DNA of 64,000 nucleotides from CAYZXL01 sp964482435 (GTDB lineage: Bacteria; Auribacterota; JABMQX01), in assembly GCA_964482435.1 (NCBI GenBank), contig CAYZXL010000006.1:62001-126000 (forward strand), given 5' to 3'. Positions within the stretch are counted from its first letter, which is position 1; the number at the start of each line of letters is the position of its first letter. The notes below the pieces were generated by a model, which worked only from the letters and a program-made list of their open reading frames with translations, ran no database searches and was not told the origin of the DNA. The position numbers and the translations under genes were made by a program. This document shows positions 7,012 through 15,578 of this stretch, one piece after another.

Positions 7012-10000
7012 TCAGTTAGAGGCCGGCGCCACGGCTGCTTCGGCCGAAAATTCCGGGGAAGCCTCCGCTCGCCGTACGGAAGCTTCCCCTCTCCCCCGGG
7101 TCAACTTTGCGGAAACCACCTTGGATTTTCCGCTTTCCTCCATGGTGATGCCATAGAGGACGTCGGAGGCGGCAATGGTTCTCTTGTTGTGGGTGATGAT
7201 GATGAATTGAGAGTTCCGGGCGAACTCGCGGAGAACCTCGGCGAACCGCATGATGTTGGAGTCGTCGAGCGGCGCGTCAATCTCGTCGAGAATGCAAAAC
7301 GGGCTTGGCTTGACTTTGAAAATGGCGAAAAGGAGGCTGATGGCGGTCATAGCTCGCTCACCGCCGGAGAGAAGAGAAATGCTCTGAAGCTTCTTGCCGG
7401 GCGGGCGGGCGATGATTTCGATTCCGCTTTCTAAGATGTCGGATTCGTCCACGAGAACGAGGTCGGCCCTTCCACCGCCGAAAAGGCGCTGGAACATGGT
7501 CTGGAATTCTTCGCGGATTTTCTCGAATGTGTCGCGGAAAAGGACTTTGCTTTCGCGGTCGAGCCTTGCGATGGCTTTGTGGAGAGATTCCCTCGCCTCA
7601 ACCATATCCGACTGCTGAGCAGTGAGGAAATCGTAGCGGTTCTTGAGAGTCTCGTATTCTTCGATGGCGCAGAGGTTGACGGGTCCCATGAGCTGGAGCT
7701 TTTGCTTCAGGTCGCCAACCCTCTCCTGGATTTGCCGCCAGTCCGTTTCGTCGGGAAGTGGAACGGCTTTCGGGTCATCGTGCCTCAAGGCGTATTCGGC
7801 CATGAGGCGCTCGTCAATGCTGTTCATCGAGAACCGAATTTCAGTGAGCTTGAGATCGAGGGCGGAGATTTCTTTTTCGCGCTCGTGGGCGGCGTTGGTC
7901 TTCTCCTTTATTTCCCACTCGAGCTGAGTGAGTTCGTCAACGAAGGCTCTTCTTTTCTCGTCGAGCTTTTCGATGGCGGTAGTGACTTCGTCTTTTTGGG
8001 TGGTGAGGGAGGCGATCGCTTTTCGGCACTCCTCGACTTCCCTGAGGAGGTTGCTGATCTGGGTTTTTCCTTGCTCGGTCTGGCGCGCGCGGCTTTCGAC
8101 TTCCCTTTCGGTGAGGTCGAGTTGCCCACGCATATACTCCATTTCGTTCTGAAGGTTGGCGATTCGCTCGTCATAGGAACCTTTAGCAAGAGCGATTTCC
8201 GCGACGTCTCTCTTGATGGAGGCGACATCCTTCTCGGCACTGTCAACCGTCGCGCCGGCGAAGGAAATCGCCCGTTCCAACTCGGCATGCTGGTCGCCGA
8301 CGACACGATTCTCCTCGCCGAGAGATTTCCTCTGATCTTCGAGGCGCTTCTGTTCGGACTCGGTCTGGTTTTCCCGTGCGGTCGTTTCGTTTGCCTGGCC
8401 GGTGAGGGATTGAACGGCGGCAGAAAGGTCGAGCAAATCTCTTCCTGCTATTGCGAGTCGTTCCTCGGTCCTGGAGATGAGGGCGGTCTGCTCTTCGGAC
8501 TTTTCCGTGAGGCTTTTCACGGCCTCAATGGAGTTGTTTTCCCGTGCGCGGAGGTCGTTAAGCATTTCTCGTTGTTTTTCTTCCTCGGCGGCGAGGGCGG
8601 CGATGCGCGATTTCCTGCCCATGAAGCCGGGCGATGAACTGGACACTTTTCCGGCGGTGAGGACGAACCCTTTCTCGAGTTTCTCGCCGGAGGGGGCAAC
8701 GAACGTCAGAGCAGAATTGCTCTCCGCGGCTAACGCCACGGCCTGTTCCAGGTCGGCAACAAGGACGGTGTCACCGAGCAAGTATTCCACGGCTTTCTGA
8801 TAACGCGGCTCGAAGGAAACGGCGTCCAGGAGAGGCGGGAAGACGGAGCCCTTTTCGTCCGAAAGGTTTCGGGCGGCATCTCTCGCTCCGTTGCCGTCGC
8901 GCACTACATCAAGGGGCAGAAAGGTGGCTCTTCCACGGGCTTTGTCCCGGAGAAACCCGGCAGCCCTCTTAGCGTCCTCGGTTGTCTCGGTGAGAATCCA
9001 CTGAACCCGATTGTCCAGGGCGGCTTCGACAATGGCCTCATGTCCCGGCGAGACATCGAGAACGTCCGCGACTGTGCCGACGATTCCGGTCAGTTGTGAC
9101 TTTTTGCGGTGCGACTCCTGAATGACCGACTGAACGCCGGCGTCATAGCCCTCGTGTCGCTCGACAGCCTCAGCGAGAAACCGTCGCTCGGAACCAATGC
9201 CCGAAACCGCAGCCTCTGCCCGGAAAATCTCCGTGCGGATGTTCTGTAGGCCGTCCTGAGTCTCCTTCAGGCCGGCGCGAAGAGCAGCAAGTTCGTCCTT
9301 TTCACTGCGGAGTTGCAGACTAAGAGCTTCCTTGTTCTGCTGGCGTGCGTGGTGTTCCTGTTCCTTCTGCTGAAGCGCCGCAAGGGTCTCACCTTTCTGA
9401 CGGCGAAGCGTGGCGAGCGTTTGTTCGTTGTGGCCGTGCCTCTCGTTGAGAGAAGAAAGGCTGGCGCGGATTTCGGTCTCTCGTCGAATGACATCAAGGA
9501 GCCGACCGGATAGGTCTCCTGACTTCGCCTCGGATTTGCGGAGTTGTGCGAGTGTTCCTTCCAGTTCGTCTTCTCTCTTTTTGAGTCTTTCAGTGCAATT
9601 TGCCCGGTCCTGACAGAGCTTGTCCAGGCTCTTCTGCTTTTCGCTTATCGCGCTGCGGAGGGCTGCGGCTTTCTGCTGCATTCCCCTGATTTCTGCCGAA
9701 ACGTTTTCGGCGAGGGAACGCGTATCTGCGATTCGCTGCTCGTGGAGGGAGATGTTTCCCGATTCGCGGTCAATGCTCCTCAGGAGGTCGAGCTTTCTGG
9801 ACTGCAATTCCTCGTGCCGCAACTGGGAGCTCTGAAGCTCCGCCCGTGCCTGGCGGGCGCGCGCCTCCCGCTCCTCGACCTCCGCAGCCAGTCTCCGGAT
9901 GACCTCCTGGACCGCATCGCGTTCCTTCTCCAGCGACTTCATCTCCTTAGCAAACTGAGCCCGTTTGTGAAGGAGAAACCCCACCTCGAGGCCCTGGAGC

Positions 10001-10662
10001 TCATCGGCAAGTTCTTTGTACCGGTGGGCCTTTCCGGCATGGCGCTGAATGGAAATGATTTGCCTTTTGACCTCGCGTATCAGGTCGCCGAGGCGCAGGA
10101 GATTGCTTTCGGTTCCTTCCAGCCTTCGGAGTGCTTCCTTCTTCTCCGCCTTGTATTTGCTGATGCCGGCGGTCTCGTCGAAGAGGAATCTTCGGTCCTC
10201 AGGCCTGGAGCTGAGGATGAGTTCGATGCTGCCCTGCTGGACGTAGGAATAGGACTGAGTGCCTAATCCGGTGTCCATGAAGACCTTATGGACGTCTTTG
10301 AGACGGCAGGGTTGCTTGTTGAGGAAATACTGGCTTTCGCCGGAACGAAACAGACGGCGGGAAACGGTTACCTCGTTTCGCTGACCGTCGGTCAAGCCCT
10401 TCGCGTTGCCCAGCGTCAGATGGACCTCCGCCATCCCCAGCGGGTCCAGTTTAGCCGAGCCGGCGAAGATCAGGTCCTCCATAAGACCCCCGCGCAGAGA
10501 CCTAGCGCTTTGCTCGCCGAGGACCCACCGAATGGCGTCGGAGACGTTGCTCTTGCCGCAGCCGTTCGGGCCGACAATCGCAGTAATGCCCGGCTCAAAC
10601 CCGATTACCGTTCGCTCGGCGAAGGACTTGAACCCGACAAGTTCAAGACATTTGAAGTACAC
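7012..10662 (-). CDS. smc: Chromosome segregation protein SMC
   Basis: The 1216-residue length and order are typical: N-terminal ATPase half with Walker A GPNGCGKS (residues 31-38), long coiled coil, hinge (about 515-640, TVADVLDVSPGHEAIVEAAL), second coiled coil, then the C-terminal half with signature LSGGERA, Walker B CILDEIDAPLDD and a switch His (IITHNK). SMC dimers with ScpA and ScpB organise and segregate the chromosome. The start is GTG at 10662 with AGGAGG about 12 bases upstream. A 30-residue Ala/Glu/Arg tail beyond the usual end is unusual and may be unstructured. No ftsY or scp gene is adjacent; the gene is monocistronic with a strong promoter. Confidence 0.97.
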   Translation of the reverse strand: MYFKCLELVGFKSFAERTVIGFEPGITAIVGPNGCGKSNVSDAIRWVLGEQSARSLRGGLMEDLIFAGSAKLDPLGMAEVHLTLGNAKGLTDGQRNEVTVSRRLFRSGESQYFLNKQPCRLKDVHKVFMDTGLGTQSYSYVQQGSIELILSSRPEDRRFLFDETAGISKYKAEKKEALRRLEGTESNLLRLGDLIREVKRQIISIQRHAGKAHRYKELADELQGLEVGFLLHKRAQFAKEMKSLEKERDAVQEVIRRLAAEVEEREARARQARAELQSSQLRHEELQSRKLDLLRSIDRESGNISLHEQRIADTRSLAENVSAEIRGMQQKAAALRSAISEKQKSLDKLCQDRANCTERLKKREDELEGTLAQLRKSEAKSGDLSGRLLDVIRRETEIRASLSSLNERHGHNEQTLATLRRQKGETLAALQQKEQEHHARQQNKEALSLQLRSEKDELAALRAGLKETQDGLQNIRTEIFRAEAAVSGIGSERRFLAEAVERHEGYDAGVQSVIQESHRKKSQLTGIVGTVADVLDVSPGHEAIVEAALDNRVQWILTETTEDAKRAAGFLRDKARGRATFLPLDVVRDGNGARDAARNLSDEKGSVFPPLLDAVSFEPRYQKAVEYLLGDTVLVADLEQAVALAAESNSALTFVAPSGEKLEKGFVLTAGKVSSSSPGFMGRKSRIAALAAEEEKQREMLNDLRARENNSIEAVKSLTEKSEEQTALISRTEERLAIAGRDLLDLSAAVQSLTGQANETTARENQTESEQKRLEDQRKSLGEENRVVGDQHAELERAISFAGATVDSAEKDVASIKRDVAEIALAKGSYDERIANLQNEMEYMRGQLDLTEREVESRARQTEQGKTQISNLLREVEECRKAIASLTTQKDEVTTAIEKLDEKRRAFVDELTQLEWEIKEKTNAAHEREKEISALDLKLTEIRFSMNSIDERLMAEYALRHDDPKAVPLPDETDWRQIQERVGDLKQKLQLMGPVNLCAIEEYETLKNRYDFLTAQQSDMVEARESLHKAIARLDRESKVLFRDTFEKIREEFQTMFQRLFGGGRADLVLVDESDILESGIEIIARPPGKKLQSISLLSGGERAMTAISLLFAIFKVKPSPFCILDEIDAPLDDSNIMRFAEVLREFARNSQFIIITHNKRTIAASDVLYGITMEESGKSKVVSAKLTRGRGEASVRRAEASPEFSAEAAVAPASN

Positions 10663-10715
10663 TCTCTATCCTCCTGCGAGTAGAGAGTGGCACTTCACCC
10701 TCTGGTCGAGCCGAC

Positions 10716-10744
10716 AATATACCTCAAGCGACGCTTTTTGTAAA
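10716..10744 (-). promoter_or_regulatory. Promoter of smc
   Basis: On the minus strand TTTACA (10744-10739), 17 bases, TATATT (10721-10716); both boxes match consensus in five of six positions. The start codon lies 54 bases downstream. Confidence 0.75.
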
Positions 10745-10816
10745 CAAAAAAATCAGGGTTTTCGATAACCTCTCACTTATTGGCGGCGGAAGTCGGAAGG
10801 AAGAAGCCAGAAGTTA

Positions 10817-10906
10817 GACAGGATAACAGGATGGACCGGATAATCCTGAGAATCCTGTTAATCCTGTCCGAGATCCCTCTGCGGTCTCTGCGTCCTCTGC
10901 GGTGAG
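10817..10906. repeat. CAGGAT/ATCCTG inverted array followed by a CTCTGCG repeat
   Basis: 10817-10868 carries ACAGGAT-type words, then their inverse AATCCTG three times, giving an inverted array. It is followed by two to three copies of a CTCTGCGGT/CTCTGCGTC word (10877-10903). The second part belongs to the same family as 19857-19937 and 23046-23122. The rest of the 350-base gap between smc and the isomerase gene holds nothing recognisable. Confidence 0.65.
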
Positions 10907-11013
10907 TCCCCCCAAGACTGAGGCCCTACGGCTTTTGTATTCGCCGCTCCAGTCTCGCGGCGTACCGTTGGCGACAGTGACTTTCCGGAACCGGTATCCA
11001 GGCCCGGGGAAGA

Positions 11014-11850
11014 TCACAGCCCGGCGAGGACACGGTCGAGGGCGAATTTGGCTTTCTGAGCGGCGGCGGCCAGTCCGAGTTTCTGAAGTTCCTTGTCGAA
11101 GACCTCGACGGAGAGGAAGCCGTCGTAGCCCTTGTTCTTGAGGGCGCGCAACATGCCCTTCAAATCAATGATTCCTTCGCCCGGGAGAACCCTCTCCAAA
11201 TCTATCTGCTGGTCGAGGGGCTTGTTAGGGGCGTCATTGATGTGGACGTAAACAATCATTTCTTGAGGCAACGCTTCGATCTGGGAAATCGTCCCGCCCG
11301 TCGTGAACCAGTGGAAGCTGTCGAAAAGAAGCCCGACGTTTGGCTGATTGATCGCGGCAATCAATTCCAGGTCCCCGTCGAGAGTGTGAATGAAGTCGTG
11401 CTTTCGAGTGCGGGCTGTAGCTGGACCAACCCACTCGATGGCGAAGCAAATTCCGACATGGCCGAGAATCTTTGCACACTCCCTCAGCCGCCGGACAACC
11501 CGGCAGGTGAATTCCGCTGCCGGCTGGTCCGTCGAGGGGGGCAGCCATGTGACGCATCGCGCGCAGCCGACTTCTCTGGCGATTGCAGAAAGACGCGGCA
11601 AATCTTTTAGCCCTTCCATGAACTTCGCCTCGTCCCTGCGAAACTCCACCGGCAGCCCGAAAGCCGCCAGCTTGACGCCCGCCCCGGCGAGCAATTTCCT
11701 GACGCCCTCAAGGGATTTCTTTTCAACCTCCTCCGCGACGGAGACGATGTTGTAGTCAACGCCGCCGAAGCCGAGTTTTCCGGCGACGGCCGCGAACTCC
11801 TCTAAGCTTTTGCTCCCTCCCGTCGTAGCGGGATTCAAACACGGAATCAT
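11014..11850 (-). CDS. Sugar phosphate isomerase/epimerase, TIM barrel (xylose-isomerase-like/IolE family)
   Basis: The 278-residue protein has the AP-endonuclease-2 TIM-barrel pattern of sugar isomerases and epimerases: F-G-G-V-D-Y near 30, AIEWVGP (about 140), the metal-binding LLFDSFHWF (about 175), VYVHINDAPN (about 200) with a His ligand, PGEGIIDLKG (about 225) and SVEVFD (about 247). Such enzymes isomerise keto sugars, hydroxypyruvate or inosose; the substrate cannot be read from the sequence. It is the last gene of a minus-strand cluster with a ribose-type ABC transporter, which supports a role in carbohydrate or polyol catabolism. Confidence 0.85.
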   Translation of the reverse strand: MIPCLNPATTGGSKSLEEFAAVAGKLGFGGVDYNIVSVAEEVEKKSLEGVRKLLAGAGVKLAAFGLPVEFRRDEAKFMEGLKDLPRLSAIAREVGCARCVTWLPPSTDQPAAEFTCRVVRRLRECAKILGHVGICFAIEWVGPATARTRKHDFIHTLDGDLELIAAINQPNVGLLFDSFHWFTTGGTISQIEALPQEMIVYVHINDAPNKPLDQQIDLERVLPGEGIIDLKGMLRALKNKGYDGFLSVEVFDKELQKLGLAAAAQKAKFALDRVLAGL

Positions 11851-11905
11851 TGCTGGTTTCCTTTCTTTTGTGTTTCCCGAAAGACGACTGCCTGGACGAG
11901 GAGAC

Positions 11906-12886
11906 TCACAATCCGCCTCCTTCGATTTTTCGCCTTCTGAATTGGTCGAACGCGACAGCGAGGACGATCAAGGCGCCAATGACGATTTTCTGGACGTAAT
12001 CGGAGATGCGCAGAAGGGTGCACCCGTTCAAGAGAAGCGCCATCAGGAGCGCACCTGCAATTGTTCCGGAGACCGTTCCCTCGCCCCCCATGAGGCTTCC
12101 GCCGCCAATGACCACTGCGGCGATGACCTTCAGCTCGTACCCCTCCCCAGCCGTCGGCTGGCCGCTGACGAGGGACGAGAATTCGACCATCCCCGCCAGC
12201 CCCGTGAGAAAACCACAAACGGCGTAAATCATGACGATATATGCCCCGACGTTTATCCCGGAATGCCGGGCAGCTTCGACGTTGCTCCCGATGGCATAGG
12301 AATATCTTCCCAGGCGAGTGTATCGAAGAGCGAGACTCGCAATAATGGCGACGACAAGGATGAGAACCAGGGGAATGGGGATGACCCCGAACACATTCCC
12401 GTTCCTCAGATTCCCAAACGAGCGAGGAATGCCCTCGTCAACCGGCAATCCCTTCGTTATCACGAGCACAAGCCCGCGAAAAGCCTGCATCGTCCCCAGG
12501 GTCGCAATGAACGGCGAGATTTTCAGACGAGAAATCACGAAACCGTTGAGCAGTCCGAGCACTAATCCCGCAAGGGAACCCACAACCACTGCCACAACAA
12601 TCGGAACGCCGATGCTCATCAGCAACGTCCCGCAGATGCCCCCAAGCGCCATCATCGAGCCGATTGACAGGTCAATCCCGCCGGAGGCAATCACGAAGGT
12701 CATGCCTACCGCCATAATGATAATCTGGGAGTGCTGGCGAATGATGTTCGATATGTTTTGCCACGTCCGAAAGTACGGCGACCAGATTGCCAGGACACCT
12801 CCGATGACAACCACGCTGACAAATGGCAGGAGCTTCTCGTAGGAGGTTTTGAGGATTTCGGTTCTCTCGGACGTTCTCATTACCAT
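11906..12886 (-). CDS. Sugar ABC transporter permease (RbsC family)
   Basis: The 326-residue integral membrane protein has 8-10 hydrophobic helices and the BPD_transp_2 signature of ribose/galactose permeases: GGIDLSIGSMMALGG near residue 70, the ISRLKISPFIATLGTMQAFRG segment near 120, and YAIGSNVEAARHSGI near 190. It begins 18 bases after the ATPase gene and is followed by the isomerase. It forms the translocation pore of an import system together with the neighbouring ATPase and binding protein. Confidence 0.93.
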   Translation of the reverse strand: MVMRTSERTEILKTSYEKLLPFVSVVVIGGVLAIWSPYFRTWQNISNIIRQHSQIIIMAVGMTFVIASGGIDLSIGSMMALGGICGTLLMSIGVPIVVAVVVGSLAGLVLGLLNGFVISRLKISPFIATLGTMQAFRGLVLVITKGLPVDEGIPRSFGNLRNGNVFGVIPIPLVLILVVAIIASLALRYTRLGRYSYAIGSNVEAARHSGINVGAYIVMIYAVCGFLTGLAGMVEFSSLVSGQPTAGEGYELKVIAAVVIGGGSLMGGEGTVSGTIAGALLMALLLNGCTLLRISDYVQKIVIGALIVLAVAFDQFRRRKIEGGGL

Positions 12887-12904
12887 TCACCACTGCTGCG
12901 GGAT

Positions 12905-14413
12905 TCAGGCTGCCTGCTCGGCGCCAAGCGCTGCAAGACGAAGAATTTCCTCCTGATTTGTCTGCCGAGGGTCGAGCTCGCCGACAATCCGCCCCCGGCG
13001 CATGACGAGGATGCGGTCGCTCATTCCGAGGATTTCGGGGAGTTCCGACGAAATCATCAAAATCGCCGCTCCCATTCGGGTCAGTTCGACGAAGAGCTCG
13101 AACACATCTCTCTTTGCAGCGATGTCTATCCCCCTGGTCGGTTCGTCGAAAACGATGACCTTTGACTGAGCAAAAAGCCACTTGGCGATGGCAACCTTTT
13201 GCTGATTGCCGCCGCTCAGCCGCAAGACTTTTTGGCGAATCGAGGGCGTCACAACTCTCAAACGGGTAACGTATTGCCGCGCGACTTCTTTCTCACGGCG
13301 AAGGTCAATCTTTCCGAAGGAAACAAGTTTCTTCAAATTGGAAAGACTAATATTGGACGAGACGTCAAGCCCCAGAGCAAGTCCGGTAACCTTCCTGTCT
13401 TCTGTCAGATAGCCCATGCCCGCGGCGATCGCCCTCGCCGGAGAAACCTGATGGATTTCCTTCCCCAGGACGAAGATTTTCCCCAAATCTATCCTGTCGA
13501 GGCCGAAGATCGCTCTTGCCAGCTCGGTCCGGCCAGCCCCGACGAGACCGGCCACTCCGAGGATTTCACCGGCCTGGAGCCTGAACGAGATGTCGTGCAG
13601 AACGCCCGCCCGCGAAAGGTGCTCGACCCGCACAATCTCCTCTCCAATCCTACCTTCTTTCTTCGGGAACATCGCCGAGAGCTCTCGCCCGACCATGTGC
13701 CGAATAATCTCCGACATCGGCATGGATGCGAAGGGGGCGGTGATAATTTTCTCTCCGTCGCGGAGGATGGTGATGCGGTCAGCCACCTCGTGCAACTCCT
13801 CGAGACGATGGGAGATATATATAACGCTCACCCCCTTCGCCCTCAAACGATGAATGACCCGGAAAAACTCTTCCGCTTCTTTCGCCGAGAGGCAGGACGT
13901 CGGCTCGTCCATGATGATGACCTCGCTTTCAGCGGCTAAGGCCCTGGCAATCTCGACGAGCTGTCGCTGCGCGATCCGGAGACGAAGCACAGTCGCAGAG
14001 GGATCAAGGTCGAAGTGGTTTTCATCCAGAAGCTGCTTCCCCTGTCGAAACAGGGACCGGCGGTCAATGACCCCGAGCTTCTTCTGGCGGAGCGGCTCGC
14101 GTCCGAGGTAGAGATTCTCAGCGACGGTCAGGTGCTGGGCGAGGGTCAGCTCCTGGTGAACCATGGCGATGCCGAGGCGGAGAGAGGCGGTCGGCGAACT
14201 GACCTCAACGGGCTTTCCTTTCCAGACGATTTGCCCCGAATCGGCTGCGTGAATGCCCGCGAGTATTTTCATGAGGGTGGATTTCCCCGCCCCGTTCTCG
14301 CCGACGACAGCGTGCACTTCCCCTTTCATCAGGTCGAAGTCAACGTCCCGGAGGACGCGGACCCCCGAGAACAACTTGTTGATTCCGAGCATCTGAAGAA
14401 TCGGCTGGCTCAT
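12905..14413 (-). CDS. Sugar ABC transporter ATP-binding protein, double domain (RbsA family)
   Basis: The 502-residue protein contains two fused ABC domains, as in RbsA/XylG/MglA. Domain 1 (about 1-240) has Walker A GENGAGKST, a RLRIAQRQL signature region and Walker B VIIMDEPT. Domain 2 (about 250-500) has the degenerate Walker A GLVGAGRTE, signature LSGGNQQK and Walker B VIVFDEPTRGID. The degenerate second site is normal for this family. Its ATG overlaps the stop of the binding-protein gene in an ATGA, so the two are translationally coupled. Confidence 0.95.
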   Translation of the reverse strand: MSQPILQMLGINKLFSGVRVLRDVDFDLMKGEVHAVVGENGAGKSTLMKILAGIHAADSGQIVWKGKPVEVSSPTASLRLGIAMVHQELTLAQHLTVAENLYLGREPLRQKKLGVIDRRSLFRQGKQLLDENHFDLDPSATVLRLRIAQRQLVEIARALAAESEVIIMDEPTSCLSAKEAEEFFRVIHRLRAKGVSVIYISHRLEELHEVADRITILRDGEKIITAPFASMPMSEIIRHMVGRELSAMFPKKEGRIGEEIVRVEHLSRAGVLHDISFRLQAGEILGVAGLVGAGRTELARAIFGLDRIDLGKIFVLGKEIHQVSPARAIAAGMGYLTEDRKVTGLALGLDVSSNISLSNLKKLVSFGKIDLRREKEVARQYVTRLRVVTPSIRQKVLRLSGGNQQKVAIAKWLFAQSKVIVFDEPTRGIDIAAKRDVFELFVELTRMGAAILMISSELPEILGMSDRILVMRRGRIVGELDPRQTNQEEILRLAALGAEQAA

Positions 14414-15426
14414 CTGCGCTCGAGTATTTCCGCCATCCTCTCGGCGGCCATGACCCCACCCTGGTAGTTGTCAGTTGCGACGAAGGAGACGTATTGCCCA
14501 GTATCCGCACCAGAGTCGAAGATTGTCAGGGGAATTCCTTCTTTCGCCGCCCGCTCAATGTAAGGAACAAGGGCTTTCCGGTCCGTTGGCGCGAGAACAA
14601 TCCCGTCAACTTTCTGGGTGATGAAGTCCTCGACAATCCGAACCTGCTCGGCGTAATCGGTCTCCGTCGTGGGCGCTTTCCAGAGCACCCTCGCGCCGAG
14701 GTCCAGCCCGGCGGCGATGGCCCCCGCGTGCACGGTCTGCCAGAAGATGTGCACCTGGCTCTTGGGGATGACCGCGATAACCTTCTTTCCCTCGCCGGAA
14801 GTGACTTCGCCCTCTCTCTGGAGGTATTTTTTGATGTCGGGATTGAGAAGCGACTGTATCTCCGGGGTGGCGATGTTGTCTCGCGTAATCAGCGTGGCTT
14901 TGGTGGCGATGTTTTTTGGAGGAGCTTTGCCGCTCAGTTTGTCAACGACGGTCTTCACGCCCTGGTAGCCTATGTTGAAAGGGTCCTGGACAACGAGCGA
15001 ATCAATCGTCCTGTCCTTGACTCCTGCCTCGAGGCTGGGCGAGGAATCAAACCCGATGAGTTTGACTTTCCCGGCAAGTCCGCGCGCTCTGACCGCCTCG
15101 AGGGCGCCCACGGTGCTCGATTCGTTGGAGGCGAAAATGCCGTTGAGGTCCGGATTGGCGGTCAGAAGGTCCTCGGAGACGGCCAGCGACTTCGCCCGGT
15201 CGGACATGCCGTATCTGGAGTCCACCACGACCATCCTTGCGGAATACTTGTTCTTGACGGTGTTCATGAAGCCGTTTTCGCGCGCAGTCGTTGAAGCACT
15301 CCCCGGAACGACTTTAATCACCACAAGCTTCGCCTTTCCTTCCGCACCTTCTTTCTTGCGGCACCCGACCGTCGGCAGGACAAGCACGGCGAGAACGATG
15401 GCAATGAGAAAGCGCTTCATAAGCAA
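14410..15426 (-). CDS. Ribose-type substrate-binding lipoprotein with circularly permuted lobe order
   Basis: Residues 1-22 form a lipoprotein-type signal (MKRFLIAIVLAVLV, Cys at about 22); the start may be the second Met at 15420. The mature part belongs to the periplasmic-binding-protein family of RbsB, but its halves are swapped. Residues 28-203 match the second half of RbsB-type proteins (KLVVIKVVPGSAS as strand 5, IFASNESSTVGA, VKLIGFDSS, and the family's normal C-terminal LLNPDIKKYL). Residues 214-338 match the first half (KKVIAVIPKS as strand 1, VDGIVLAP, VATDNYQGG, then MAEILERR). The old ends are joined by a ten-residue Glu/Gly/Ser linker (204-213). All in one frame; the stop overlaps the ATPase start. 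A working permutant is plausible because both ends of this fold lie close together; misassembly is the alternative. Confidence 0.85.
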   Translation of the reverse strand: MLMKRFLIAIVLAVLVLPTVGCRKKEGAEGKAKLVVIKVVPGSASTTARENGFMNTVKNKYSARMVVVDSRYGMSDRAKSLAVSEDLLTANPDLNGIFASNESSTVGALEAVRARGLAGKVKLIGFDSSPSLEAGVKDRTIDSLVVQDPFNIGYQGVKTVVDKLSGKAPPKNIATKATLITRDNIATPEIQSLLNPDIKKYLQREGEVTSGEGKKVIAVIPKSQVHIFWQTVHAGAIAAGLDLGARVLWKAPTTETDYAEQVRIVEDFITQKVDGIVLAPTDRKALVPYIERAAKEGIPLTIFDSGADTGQYVSFVATDNYQGGVMAAERMAEILERR

Positions 15427-15578
15427 AACCCCCTTCTATTTGTTTGCGAACGAACGGGTGTCTCCTCTATTATTCTCGGCTGGACGGCGGGAAGTTTAGC
15501 AGACAAGAAGGCCGTTTTCATTTCTTTTTTGGGCGAGGCTGCGAAAAAGGAGATGCAGGCAGGGAGAAAGTTCTCGAG

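Noticed and set aside
11815..11850. TTTGAATCCCGC resembling a tRNA T-arm on the minus strand
   Set aside because: It is the coding start of the isomerase (MIPCLNPATT); no acceptor or anticodon stems fit. No tRNA was found in the window.
14410..15426. Explaining the swapped binding-protein halves by two adjacent partial genes
   Set aside because: There is a single signal peptide, a single uninterrupted frame and no start site or ribosome-binding site at the internal junction.
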